Shown here piece by piece: positions 24,996 to 35,219 of a stretch of 41,013 bases of DNA (position 1 is its first letter; each line of letters begins with the position of its first letter). The notes beneath the pieces were generated by a model, which made no database searches, was not told where the DNA came from, and was given only the letters and a program-made list of their open reading frames with translations. The DNA is from Parasitella parasitica (Eukaryota; Mucoromycota; Mucoromycetes; Mucorales; Mucoraceae). The position numbers and the translations under genes were made by a program. The DNA lies in contig MU619357.1 in NCBI GenBank assembly GCA_025201805.1, forward strand, positions 17,004 to 58,016, written 5' to 3'.

Positions 24996-25982
24996 CTTTC
25001 CTCAACTTTATAAATATACATCATCCTACAACCCGTCTGATCGTAATACTATACCTTTTGATCGCCTGTGCGTTTTTGGATAACGGGTGCAAAGCCATTT
25101 TCTCTGTTAACCGATATATGTTTGTTTGTTTAATGCTGCTCTATTTGTACATATCTTGTTTTCTTTGTTTTGTTGGTCAGAGAATGCACTTGTTTTTCAA
25201 ATGGGCTTATTTTCATGCTGACAGATTTGTTTGCGCAGCTAAGTTTTTAATTAGTCATTGATGGTTACACTTTTCAAAAGTATGATATGACAATATACTG
25301 TAATAGTACATTTAGTCTGCATTTGCTATATATGGGCAGCGCTGGGTCGTGGGCAGGCCATGAAAAAAAAAAATACAAGGACGTTATTCACTATAACATG
25401 GCAGCTGATTTCATTCATACCAACTATTCGATTTTGAAAATGTACATTTAGTATAAAAACATCGCATGTACACAATGAAATTGAACTTGTCGTGCAGAGT
25501 AACACCAAACAAAATGTCGATGAAATAGCACCCCCCCCTTTTTCTTTTCCGTGTTCAAAGCTTTATGCATAGTTTGAGTAAATATTTATACATGCGAAAT
25601 AGCTTATGTTTCTCCCTTGTTGATCCTTTATCGCATTTTTAATTAGTATATATAAACCTGTTGGGTGTGAGTGTTGTAGATCATTCATTATACAAATTGA
25701 ATGATTTTCACGGCATCTTTCTATATAATCATACGATATCATGACGGTGGCGTGCACACATGTCCAAATAAGCTGCACAGGTTACCCCTTGATTTTAATA
25801 TTTTTATTTTAATTTGGGGCAAGGGGACGATGATGGGCATGATGGTACGAATAGAAATAGTAATAGTAGTGTAATAGTATAGTATAGTATAATCAGGTAA
25901 TTATAGTGGAAAAGAGGGGGTTTTTTTTTGTTGTTGATAGGTGAGGTGGTGTAAATATACATGTCATGTCATGCCATGTTTA
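24868..25982. other. Spacer between convergent ISWI and zinc-finger genes
   Basis: No gene supported. It begins with the two long T runs listed separately, followed by unremarkable AT-rich sequence, an eight-C run near 25531 and TAGTATAG-type short repeats near 25856-25895. The ISWI and C2H2 genes converge on this spacer, so it must contain both 3' untranslated regions. Confidence 0.4.
24925..24995 (+). repeat. Paired T35 homopolymer runs
   Basis: Thirty-five T, one C, then another thirty-five T and a C, starting 57 nt after the ISWI stop codon. Two runs of equal length split by one base may reflect a duplicated unit or assembly/polymerase slippage. Confidence 0.9.
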
Positions 25983-27208
25983 TCATACTTTATTGTAACA
26001 CATTGTTTGTTGTTTATTATATTCCGTTTTTTGTTGTCTCATCAGCATTAATTGCTGTTTCTGTCGTTGTTCGTCTTGGTCTCCCTTAATCATGTCGTCG
26101 TCGCACGTATTAGGCACAAGCGGCAATCTCATGCTGCAGTTATTGCTATTTATTTGCTGTTGCTGCTGCTGCTGCTGCTGCTGCTGTTGATGTTGCTGAG
26201 GATAATAATGCACTCTAAGATGTCTGCGCATGTTACTATGAACGCTAAAACTGCGACCGCATCCTTGATAATGGCACTTGAATGGCTTCTCGCCTGTATG
26301 AGAGTAGATATGTATGCGCAGCGAGGAAGGTCTCGAGAATGATTTTCTGCAATGTTGGCAATGATATCTGTGATTTGTTACAGAGCTATTTTTAGCTGGT
26401 GGGGAAGCCGAAGAGGAAGGAGGTGAAAACGTCGTTCGCATTTCATTTGATGCGGATGGTGCCGACGCTGATGCTATTGCAGCTACTGGTACTTGTTGAT
26501 TAGCATGCATATGGTGGTGAGGTTGAAGCAACATAGTGGGTGGATAGCCGGATGTAGTATGAGCTCTTGCACGGCGAGGAAAATAGTGTACCTGTTGCTG
26601 CTGAGGCTGCTGATGATGTTGATGATGTTGGTGTTGTTGATGGAGATGATGAGGTGTGAAATAGCGATGTTGGTATTCTTGCAAATGCGGTTGTGGTTGC
26701 GAATGATGTGAATAAGGAGGAATAGCACCAAAGGCAGAGGCAGAGGCAGAGGCAGAGGCAGAAGAAAGGGGAGGCGCATATGATACATTATGGTGTTGAA
26801 CTCGATAAAAGGGAGCTTCGATAGAAGCTGATACAGTTCGTCGATGGCCCCCAAATGATGTCTGCGGGAGCCGCGTGTTGAATGGTTGTTGGTGAGAAGG
26901 TGTACAGCAAGAGTAAGACGGAGGAAGAGGAGTAGGAGCAGGTGAACAATGATAGCAAGGTATGCCAGCTGATGCCGATGATAGCTGCTGCAAGGATCGG
27001 GCAGCTTCCACTGCAGATTCCACACCCGCAGAAGAGCGACGATGATGGTTTTTTTCTGCATGAAAAACGAACAGTGAGTAAAATAAAGAGCACAATGGGT
27101 GAGATGGCAGGCAAACTTACGATGCAACGTATCCGTTGGTTTTGCGTTCAGTAAGCCCTTAAACACATGTTTAATGGGAGGTAAAGTAACTTGTTGTTGT
27201 TGGCTCAT
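25983..27208 (-). CDS. C2H2 zinc-finger transcription factor, two fingers, Gln/His-rich
   Basis: Predicted exons are 27208-27121 and 27055-25983 (386 aa). Two adjacent classical C2H2 fingers sit near residues 262-282 and 290-312, joined by a canonical HTGEKPF linker. Their RPSSLRIHIYSH and CGRSFSVHSNMRRH helices match a fungal family whose best-known member is the Aspergillus developmental regulator FlbC, but orthology is not claimed. The rest is low complexity: His/Gln-rich stretches, a Ser-Ala repeat encoded by a GGCAGA hexamer array at about 26733-26762, and a poly-Q tract after the fingers. Such architecture fits a nuclear DNA-binding regulator with disordered activation regions; targets are unknown. 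The start ATG opens MSQQQQV right after an A-rich leader (T-rich on the plus strand), and the CAT-C|GTAAGT junction restores frame. Confidence 0.88.
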
Positions 27209-27296
27209 GCTTGTATTGTGTGTGTATATAGAGAAAAAACGACACGAGAATATCCACAGCTAGTGTTCCATCCCATTTTTACTCTTTTCGAGCTAG

Positions 27297-27327
<31 letters not shown>

Positions 27328-28217
27328 AGAGACGAAAACAGGAGAAAAAAATAAGCAAAAGACGAATAGGCAAGTGCTACTCTTTTATACGTTTTCACAC
27401 AAGAAAGAGAAAAAGATCAGCATGGTCAAATGATATATAATTTATCGCAGATCGATGTCTCGTTAAAAACGCCCATTGCATGTTTATTATGTCTCAAAAA
27501 TATGCATCAGATGAAACATGGTCATTTTATCTGCATAGAAAGCTGAAGCCTTGGTGCAACCATCACTCCTTTCTTTTTTTGTAATTAATCGAACGTAAAT
27601 TTATTGCAAGGACTTTGATGTGTTTTTTAAAAAAGAACCAAATTAGTTTATTGAAAGTTAATATAGTTTAGGATTATAAGCCAACTTAAATTTTACCAAA
27701 ATGTAAATTTTCAATTGTTGGTTAATATATTATTGTTGCTTTTTAAAAAAGAGAGAGAGAGTTGTGAAAAGAAGTAAATTGGCTGAAATATATATTTTGA
27801 TATAGATCTGTATATATGATTTTAGTACTCCTCAAAACAGAACTTGATATTTATTCAGGTCTGTGCGTTAATGGTACATTTAAAAAGTTGCTGTGAACAA
27901 AAATCTAGGCTTTGTTATTTAAGGAGTAGGCTTTTATCGTGCTCTCCGAAAGAAATAGCTTAATCTCTGAGCAGAGATCAACAGAAGTATTTGTTTATAA
28001 AGAGTTTGTAAGCAAGCATACACACATCTACTACCGTAATCTCATTCCTGTTGTCTTCTAATCAATCTTGCCCGCTCTATTTATATACTACACATGATCT
28101 ACGAGGCTATTAACGGGCAAAGATAATAATTGCATGGCTCAAAATGGGTTTATCCGCACTGTTTAATCCATCAGAGAATTGTCATTTTGTGCTGAGAGAA
28201 TAGCCCTGAAAATGAGT
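27209..28217. other. Upstream region of the zinc-finger gene
   Basis: No gene seen. It holds a 29-nt A run at 27297-27325 (a poly-T on the sense strand of the zinc-finger gene, 89 nt upstream of its ATG) and AT-rich sequence with a short GA repeat near 27750. The right part contains the 3' flank of the PQ-loop gene. Confidence 0.4.
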
Positions 28218-29390
28218 TTATTTTTTACCAGTGGTTTGGCGATACATGTAAAATTGGAAGAATATCTACATCGAAACAAGAAATGAGAACGATTCTTTGT
28301 TCAACCACATTTTTCCACTTACAGTAAAGTCAAAGAACAAAGTGCCTCCTGAGCCCAATAACCAAGGGTAGTTGATTAATAAATAGGTAGGTTCGGTTGA
28401 TTCCAACATGATACTCTACCAGAAGAGGGTAAATACTAAATCATGAACCATAGATCTTCATTACTTACCACGCAATAGGTAATATTGCCCACCACACTGA
28501 ATATAAACATTATTAGGCTAAGTCCCTCCACACTTTCGTTTCTAAAATTTTGCATGATTTGGGGTATACGACTGACGCAGTACAGCAGAGCACTTCCCCA
28601 ACCTAATAATTGAGGAATCAAATGCCACTGACTCATATCTACTTTTTTTTGGCCGGGCCCAAAGAAATACAGTGCAGATCCGACCAACAATCCAGTCCAT
28701 AGCAATATACTGGATACAAAAAAGAGACGTACGACATATCGAGTGTTGAGAGATTGTGGCGAGTGAATAGTGGTGAATGATGCATGGCTTTTGCTATTTA
28801 GTATATTGCCGTTCGTGGATAATAGCGATGTGCGTTCATTCGTAAAATCGTTACAGGAGCTGGAGCTTGCGCTGGAAGACGAAGAAGAGACGGGAGTAGA
28901 CTTACGGTGGTGGGGTATGGCAAGATCTGATTCTCCCGCTCCATAATCATTCACAACAACTTCTTCAATATGGTGTTGAGGATAGACAGTACGGTAGTAA
29001 AAGACTTGTCCCATCAATAAACAATCAGCAAATAGATAATATAATGCCAGTAATAACTATGAAGGAGTAAGGATGAGTCATGACTTGATAGAAAATAGAA
29101 CAAAAAAAAAATTTTTTTTTTTATACCATGGTGAACAACAGATTTTCGAGCACGATACCAAACAAATTTAAGATGTCTCCTAAAATCCAGAGCGATAAAA
29201 ACTGCACAGAGACACCATCTGTATTTTTCCTCGAGTAGTTTTCGTAAAATTGGCTAATTACATATGATATGTAAATTGACACATGTGTGGGGAAGATATC
29301 CTAAAAAATAAAAACCTACGGAGTAAACACCACAATCCAACAGCCGATACTAAAATAACCAAACAGCTTTGCGAATAGTTCAGTATCCAT
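28218..29390 (-). CDS. PQ-loop transporter (SLC66/Ypq lysosomal cationic amino acid exporter family)
   Basis: Predicted exons are 29390-29320, 29253-29127, 29056-28469, 28415-28323 and 28265-28218 (308 aa). The family is the seven-helix PQLC2/Ypq group, which exports cationic amino acids across the vacuolar or lysosomal membrane. Two PQ-loops are visible: FTPQFYENY with the downstream KNTDGVS (residues ~22-38), and SRIPQIMQNF with ESVEGLS in the C-terminal repeat. The helix texts between them (LSLWILGDILNLFG, LFTMLLLALYYLFADCLL, NYPWLLGSGGTLFFD) match the family. A Ser-rich cytosolic loop of about 80 residues separates the two repeats. The first PQ motif is created by splicing (CC|C CAA), which supports that junction. 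The last exon encodes 15 residues and the stop; its position is supported by frame and by the conserved FFQFYMYR ending. Confidence 0.92.
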
Positions 29391-30018
29391 TATTGCTTGA
29401 TTGAATCCTGTTTGCAAAAATTGTATGAGCTATACTTGAAAAAAAAAAAAAAAGAGAAAAAGCCTTTTTGTAAAACATCTTATAACATCCTCGATTTGAA
29501 ACTCCCAGTTTCATTACAAGCAGTTTGAAGCTTTTTTCTTTGCATAATCTTTAGTGTAAAACGACTTTATAATATCCGTATTCGTATGCATATAGATTAT
29601 GAAGATAAGGGAGAAATGTAATATAAATATTGAAGAGTCTCACTCCTTTTTTTTTCTGAAAATCAGAAAAAAGGTATCTATTATTTGGATATCATATAAA
29701 GTCCTATTTATTATTGAAACTCGTTCAAAATGTTACGACAAAACATTTGATGTTTTTTGCTCCCAACAACTCAGACTCTAATTTCAAGAGCAAGAGAAAA
29801 AAAGAATTAGATTAAATTTATTAGATGTATATAGGCATATTGCAATATCTAAACTTTGATCTGATACATCGCGCATACTATGTTAGTTTTCTTTCTGAAT
29901 TGCGCCCTGGTTTTTGACATTTGTCATCTTGCGATCATTCGGAAAAAGTGTAACGATTTGAAACAATCTGGTATTACTTGTTTACTTATGCGGTCAAGTG
30001 CTTCTCATACAATAAACA

Positions 30019-30180
30019 ATGGCTGACACTAACTTTGATGTTTTTGCAGTTAGGATGCGTAAAGGCGAAGTACTAAGACTCTACGAAGACCGAATTCAGG
30101 GAAGTTTTTTTTTTATAATATCAATAACTTTTATAAAAATGCATACGGGTTGTTATCCATCTGCCAGTTCAAAGGTATAA
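30019..30180 (+). CDS. Small ORF of uncertain status
   Basis: An ATG opens a 53-codon frame whose first ~29 residues (starting MADTNFDVFAVRMRKGE) have balanced, protein-like composition, after which the sequence becomes Phe/Ile-rich over a T run. An acceptor-like TTTTTGCAG also falls within it, so the good part may be a remnant exon of a longer lost gene instead of a real small gene. I recognise no family and see no neighbouring exon that would continue it. Confidence 0.15.
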   Translation: MADTNFDVFAVRMRKGEVLRLYEDRIQGSFFFIISITFIKMHTGCYPSASSKV

Positions 30181-31662
30181 ATGATTTCTATAACTCTCAT
30201 TCAATTCTCCCAGATCACTAACACTAAACTTATGATTTTGTGGCATTGTTAGAGATCAATTTTTTGGATTACGTGCATTCAAACATGGCAAGTTTATTAA
30301 TAGATATAAAACTTGGAGATGCAAGGTACTTGATTACTAACCTTAAGATGTAACATCGATGAACTGTAAGCTTCATGCGTACATATAGCAGGAGGTACTG
30401 TACACTTTACTTTCTACAGCTATCTGTGTCCTAAACCGGTAACAACGAAGATAAAGCCAATCTTAAGGGATGGGTAAAGTTACTAAAGTATGAAAGTGAC
30501 ACCAATGCTGCCTACAAGGCAATTTTTGTGCCTAAATAAAATTTTAGTGCTTGACCTCTATGAAAGCTAACCGACAAAACAAAGTATTTAAGTTGTTTCA
30601 ACAAGAGGAGTAACAGAGTCTGAGAATGTCGTACGTCGTTTGTGGTTCGTCGTATGTGGCACAAATTATTGGTAGTTTTGTTATACTACTGCCAAACGTA
30701 TACTTGCATAACTAGATACTTAAAAATCGATTTTTCTACTGGAAAAACTTGTAATTTTTTCCAGCAAGCTTATCGTCAGGAAGGCACAATAAAATGAATA
30801 ACTGAGCGAATATAACACTGTTTAATCATCAATATACTGGCTTTTTAAAACTTTAAACGTCTAATTTACACTCAAGTGGTTTCAAGAGCCCATACTTACT
30901 GCTATCTGGTGCGTTTTAACCGGGATCATCATCCTAGCAGCACTTTATTTTTAGGGTTTATGGTATTTAGTTTTTTATTGTAACCAGAATGCTTTGGAAA
31001 AACAGAGTGGCATGCTTCGGTTTGAAGAGGGAAATGCTGAAGACTGAAAACTTAGGAGAATCCTCTGTTTCAGTAATAATGCATATTATTGTTGATATTT
31101 TGCGCAATAAGAAGGGAAATCAAGTAATACTCTGATAGTAATAATCATGCCGTTTTCTGAAGCATAATACAGACTTTATTTTTTTCTTTATCGCTGCTGT
31201 AATTTCATATTAAAATTGGTGTTATCAGCACTGGTGAATTTACAGATATTAATGAAAAGACCAATCCAAACGTGTTCGCCAGCTAGTATTAGTGTTGTGC
31301 CAGTGTCAAAGGGCGCAGCGGTATGTTGTGTAACTGTTATATGAAAGAAGTAATAAAGACTTTTTCTAAACAAAATCAGGTACAAAACTGAAGACTTTTG
31401 TTGACACAAGATTTGATCTCTATTTATACTATAAAATATATCCCTATCAATGTTTATCCTCATAACATCTGATGTTTGACAAGAAGTGTCAAACCTTATT
31501 AAATCACAGCATTTCCAGGACAGATCTCTCTTTCTATTTTACATTAAAGAGAAGATTGGGTAGGATGTCTTCCTGACGACATCCCGCGATCTGATCTAGA
31601 TGTATTCTTTGAATAAGCCTGGAACCTTGCAAGACGTCCAATTACAACTTGTAGCTTATTCC

Positions 31663-32107
31663 TTATATGTAAAAGAATTACCAACAATTAATATCATGAT
31701 CCGTGCATTATGACTAAGTTAGATATGACATATGTAGCCTTTATATGGATACAACAAAGTAGGTTATTCATGTAAGTAACACAGATCTGAGCACCAGGAT
31801 AAAGGTTAAGGCACTGTCAGATCAAAGACGTGTAGCCCTTGTTGTATAACCTTACGATGTACCCTGTCAAGTAGATTGTCACAGTGAATTAGTTTTGTCA
31901 ATTAGTAAATAAAGTATCTTTAAGTTTTCGTATCTCATTAACATTTGGTTTTATTTTATCTTTTTTGATCTAACAGATTTGCTGTAAGCATTTTGGTCTA
32001 AAGGTACACATGTCATTGTTGTATCCACGTAAAGGTTACATATTTCATATCTAACTTAGTCATAATGCACGGATCACGATATTAATTGTTGGTAATTCCT
32101 TTATATA
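31663..32107. repeat. Long inverted repeat, MITE-like or snap-back element
   Basis: The left arm (about 31663-31755) and right arm (about 32017-32107) are reverse complements over roughly 90 bp with about eight mismatches, mostly transitions. Identical inner stretches include the 20-mer around TGATCCGTGCATTATGACTA. The ~260-bp centre has no coding potential. Arm length and total size (~445 bp) fit a non-autonomous foldback/MITE-type transposon. No clear target-site duplication was found, so the exact ends are uncertain. Confidence 0.75.
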
Positions 32108-32836
32108 TTGTATTATTTTTAAAATCATTGTGCTAGGTAAAAGCCTTATTATTACTAGTAGGGCATATGATGTACCAGGCAGCTTAATATGTAGTGATCC
32201 CAAGTTCAATGTTTATTGCATAACGACTTGGAAAGTAGCTACTTTATGTAAAGATGCAGATGTTTTCTTCAATAAAAGAGCTTTGTGTTATGTAATTAAC
32301 TTAAGCAAAACAACATATGGTTATTATACCTTTGGTTTCAACATTGATAAGCGTTTATAGATTCTAGTCGATGTATCAAAATTCTCTCCACAAATGTGAT
32401 CATGTATTTGAGCAAATATTACAACGAACGTTGGCAATTTTTCGCTAGACACTTCAGCTGGTTTATATGTTCTACGAACTTTTTCAATACATGTTGTGCA
32501 TATATTTAAAGCCTTCGCCTCACACGTTGGTTATACAACATGTTGTTGCTTTATCTTGAATGGAAGTCAAAGTCCCTGATTGTTAAACCGCAATTGCTTG
32601 TTACTGCTGTCGCTATACTCTCTTTATTGTATTTAACACACATTAGTATTTCGCCTCCAAAACATGATGCTAGATGACGATAACGACAAATGATTAAACA
32701 TCTCCTTAAGAATACTTTTCATCACACACCCAAATTCCTTTTTTGTAAATCGATTATTGTAAAACAAAACAATAATAATTATGCATGAGAAAGTTCTTTT
32801 TTTACAACCACATACAAGTACATGTTGATTATCATG

Positions 32837-34521
32837 TTATAGCATGGTTTTAACAAAGGCTGTAGCTATCTTGACACCATTTGGAACTTGCCTATCTATT
32901 TTATCAAAAGTTGAATTGGAGACCAATTCAGAATGTTGATGTAGCAAATCTACTTCCTACAAAATCAATTAATTGGTTGCAATACGAATTTCCCCAATTT
33001 GTACAAGAGTACCTTGTGTAGCGCCTTTCTCAAGTTTTCATTATTTGTAATTACCAATGCCTGTGCCTCTAAATCTCGTTCACTCGATCTTTGTCCAAAA
33101 TTAGGAGATCCAATCATGGTAGCTGAAGGTAACCTTTCGTCGTCGCCCAAGCTCACCCACAATCCTTTAGCATGGTAAGTCCATCCTGGTCGTTTATATT
33201 CTTCGATAGATATCTCGGATTGTCTTCCAGCCTTCTTTACTTGCCTATAAAATTGTCTCTCTATGAATGTATATGCTGGAGGTAAAAATCTTGACACTCC
33301 TTTAGAATTGAAAAATCCATTAGCTTCCGGCGAGGCAGTTAAGAACCTAAAACGGGCACAGGTTTTTAAAATGAAGGCTTTGTATCTCTCGGTAAAATTA
33401 AAGTAACCAGAAGTAAGGTGAATGGTCCAAGGATTGTCTTGTTGATTATTGGCGATGTTGAGTAGTTCTAATGTCAGTCTTTCATCTTGACGGATATGAA
33501 AGGGCCCCATCTGAATTACTGGCAGCACAGCTGTATCTGCATCGCTATCATCTTGTAAATGCTCTCTTTCTTCATTGAGTTGAATGAACTGCTGTATGCG
33601 TTGACTAACTTGACGTCTATATTTTCTACTTTCTTTGACAGGATCAGCAATGCCCTGTCGAACAGTGAGCGAATAAGATTGCTCCCGATTTCTAGGTAAA
33701 CCAAGTTGGTATGAACAGTCTGACACCAATTTCAATAGACTGTGATAGTAACAGGCCAATTCTTTTTGATTATCGAATATTATGTAACGATCTTGGCGGT
33801 TTGTAAAGTAATCTGTACTTAGGTTAGCACTTTCAGAAATAATATGTTTAGTATATTGTTTTCTTTGTATAATAAACACCCAATTACCCGCTCAACATTA
33901 CAGAATTGTCAAATCCATAAACTTTTAGATGCATTAAACCAATGCTTTCGTTGAATCTTTGAGGCAAAGTCTTTTTCAAAATGCCTGTAAGATCGGGTGT
34001 ATGGTACATAGCAATTTTGATTTGATCTGGATAATCCCTAATTAAAGGTAAAAGCAAAGTTGCAGAACTTTGACCCTTGGATGCCCTTGTTCCTCTTAGA
34101 CAATCTATCAATACACAAACTTGAAGCTTTGGAGTTTTTTTTAACGCTAGACGTAGCGTATCGACCTATATAAAAGTTTTAATTGAATATCTTTTAAGTT
34201 TTTAACAGTAGCTTACTAATTCTTGTTCACTTTGGCCTATATACAATGCTGCAATGAATACGCGTTCTTTAGCAGATAAAATACTAGACTGCATGTTACA
34301 ATGAAATGTTAGAGGAGAAGATACATGTGATTTGATAATATTACTTTTAAATGTGAATAAAAATCAGATGGCTGATAGAGTGGTTTTATATTGTCTCCAT
34401 TTGTATAAAAAGTAGGGGCGTACTGTTGTAGAGCTGCTAGTACATTTGTAGGCTTGTTTTTCAGAACTGATTTCGTTGTCAGGGTGCGAAATGATGTTTT
34501 ACAAATAGTTTTTAGCAGCAT
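32837..34521 (-). CDS. PGS1: CDP-diacylglycerol-glycerol-3-phosphate 3-phosphatidyltransferase, mitochondrial
   Basis: Predicted exons are 34521-34345, 34288-34217, 34165-33888, 33829-33013 and 32956-32837 (487 aa). PGS1 makes phosphatidylglycerophosphate in the mitochondrial inner membrane, the committed step toward cardiolipin. It belongs to the phospholipase D superfamily. The first HKD motif is complete (HLKVYGFD, His162/Lys164), followed by SGANLSTDYFTNRQDRY. The second reads HAKGLWVSLGDDE (His395/Lys397) with MIGSPNFGQRS after it; absence of an Asp at the canonical place is also seen in other eukaryotic PGS1 proteins. Start choice: ATG at 34521 gives MLLKTICKTSFRTLTTKS, a good amphipathic, basic targeting presequence. 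An upstream in-frame ATG at 34584 would add 21 residues, including an early Glu. The gene is divergent from CDC24. Confidence 0.93.
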
Positions 34522-34584
34522 TTGTTTAGAATAGGAGGTTGAAGGGCTAAATAAGCACAGACTGAATTCTTTCCCATTTTGCAT

Positions 34585-35219
34585 TACACCACACTACACT
34601 ACACTGCACTACACAACAGACGATCATGGGTGTTTGCATCCTTCATTCTTGACAGTCACTGCTACACTCTATTCGCTATTTAACAATAGCAACATTTCGC
34701 CCCTTTTTCTTACTCTCTTTTGTCATTTCAGTAGTGTGAAAATTATATTGTGGTTTCTTTATTTTACCCCTATCTTTTGATAATAATAATCAATTATTTT
34801 AATCATCTATACGAAAACAATGACCATTTGTAAGAGTCTAAAAACGTTGGTTGTACAAAATAACGACATTATTAAAAATCGTTTCGTTCTTGATCATTAT
34901 TTAGCATAAACCTCGTGGATCATTTGTGTTATTTTCTAAATTATCTCAAACTATAATAAAATTTCTAGGCAAGGCTTCATGTTCCTTATACTATAGATAC
35001 AAATTTGATTAAAAAAACATTTTGCATCCAAATAAAGGCTAAATTCAGGGCAGCATGGTAACTGATGATTTATTTTACCAAAAAAAAGAGGTCTCAGAAT
35101 TAATTGGCGGGTGTAACAGTAGTTAATAAGTTATTATATTGGTACAAACATTGCCTTCTACTCTTTCTTTCTTTTTCTTTCCTTGTTTTTTTATCAATAA
35201 TCTATTTACTCCTTATAAT
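34585..35219. promoter_or_regulatory. Divergent PGS1/CDC24 promoter region
   Basis: The region between the two divergent start codons holds no gene. Next to PGS1 is a CACTA-type pentanucleotide repeat (about 34587-34615). ATGGTAAC at 35055-35062, an RFX half-site, lies 158 bp before the CDC24 start. The stretch 35157-35195 is pyrimidine-rich, as is usual before starts in this window. Confidence 0.35.

Larger units (their letters stand above)
29391..32836. other. Long gene-free stretch with inverted-repeat element and short relics
   Basis: About 3.4 kb without a supportable gene. It contains a large inverted repeat (31663-32107, listed separately), a short perfect hairpin GTTTGACA-AGAAG-TGTCAAAC at 31474-31494, and an inverted pair GGATGTC/GACATCC near 31563-31584. 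Short protein-like frames occur at 30019-30180 (+) and 31463 down to 31188 (-). Together this looks like a graveyard of decayed mobile elements. The leftmost few hundred bases must include the PQ-loop gene promoter. Confidence 0.4.

Noticed and set aside
26483-27208. 241-codon minus-strand frame continuing from the zinc-finger gene start
   Set aside because: It reads through the intron into a His/Leu/Ile-rich shadow frame of the repeat-rich coding region. The spliced frame carries the zinc fingers.
32130-32360. 76-codon plus-strand frame beside the inverted repeat
   Set aside because: It lacks an ATG at its start and shows no recognisable motif; it is probably chance openness in AT-rich DNA.
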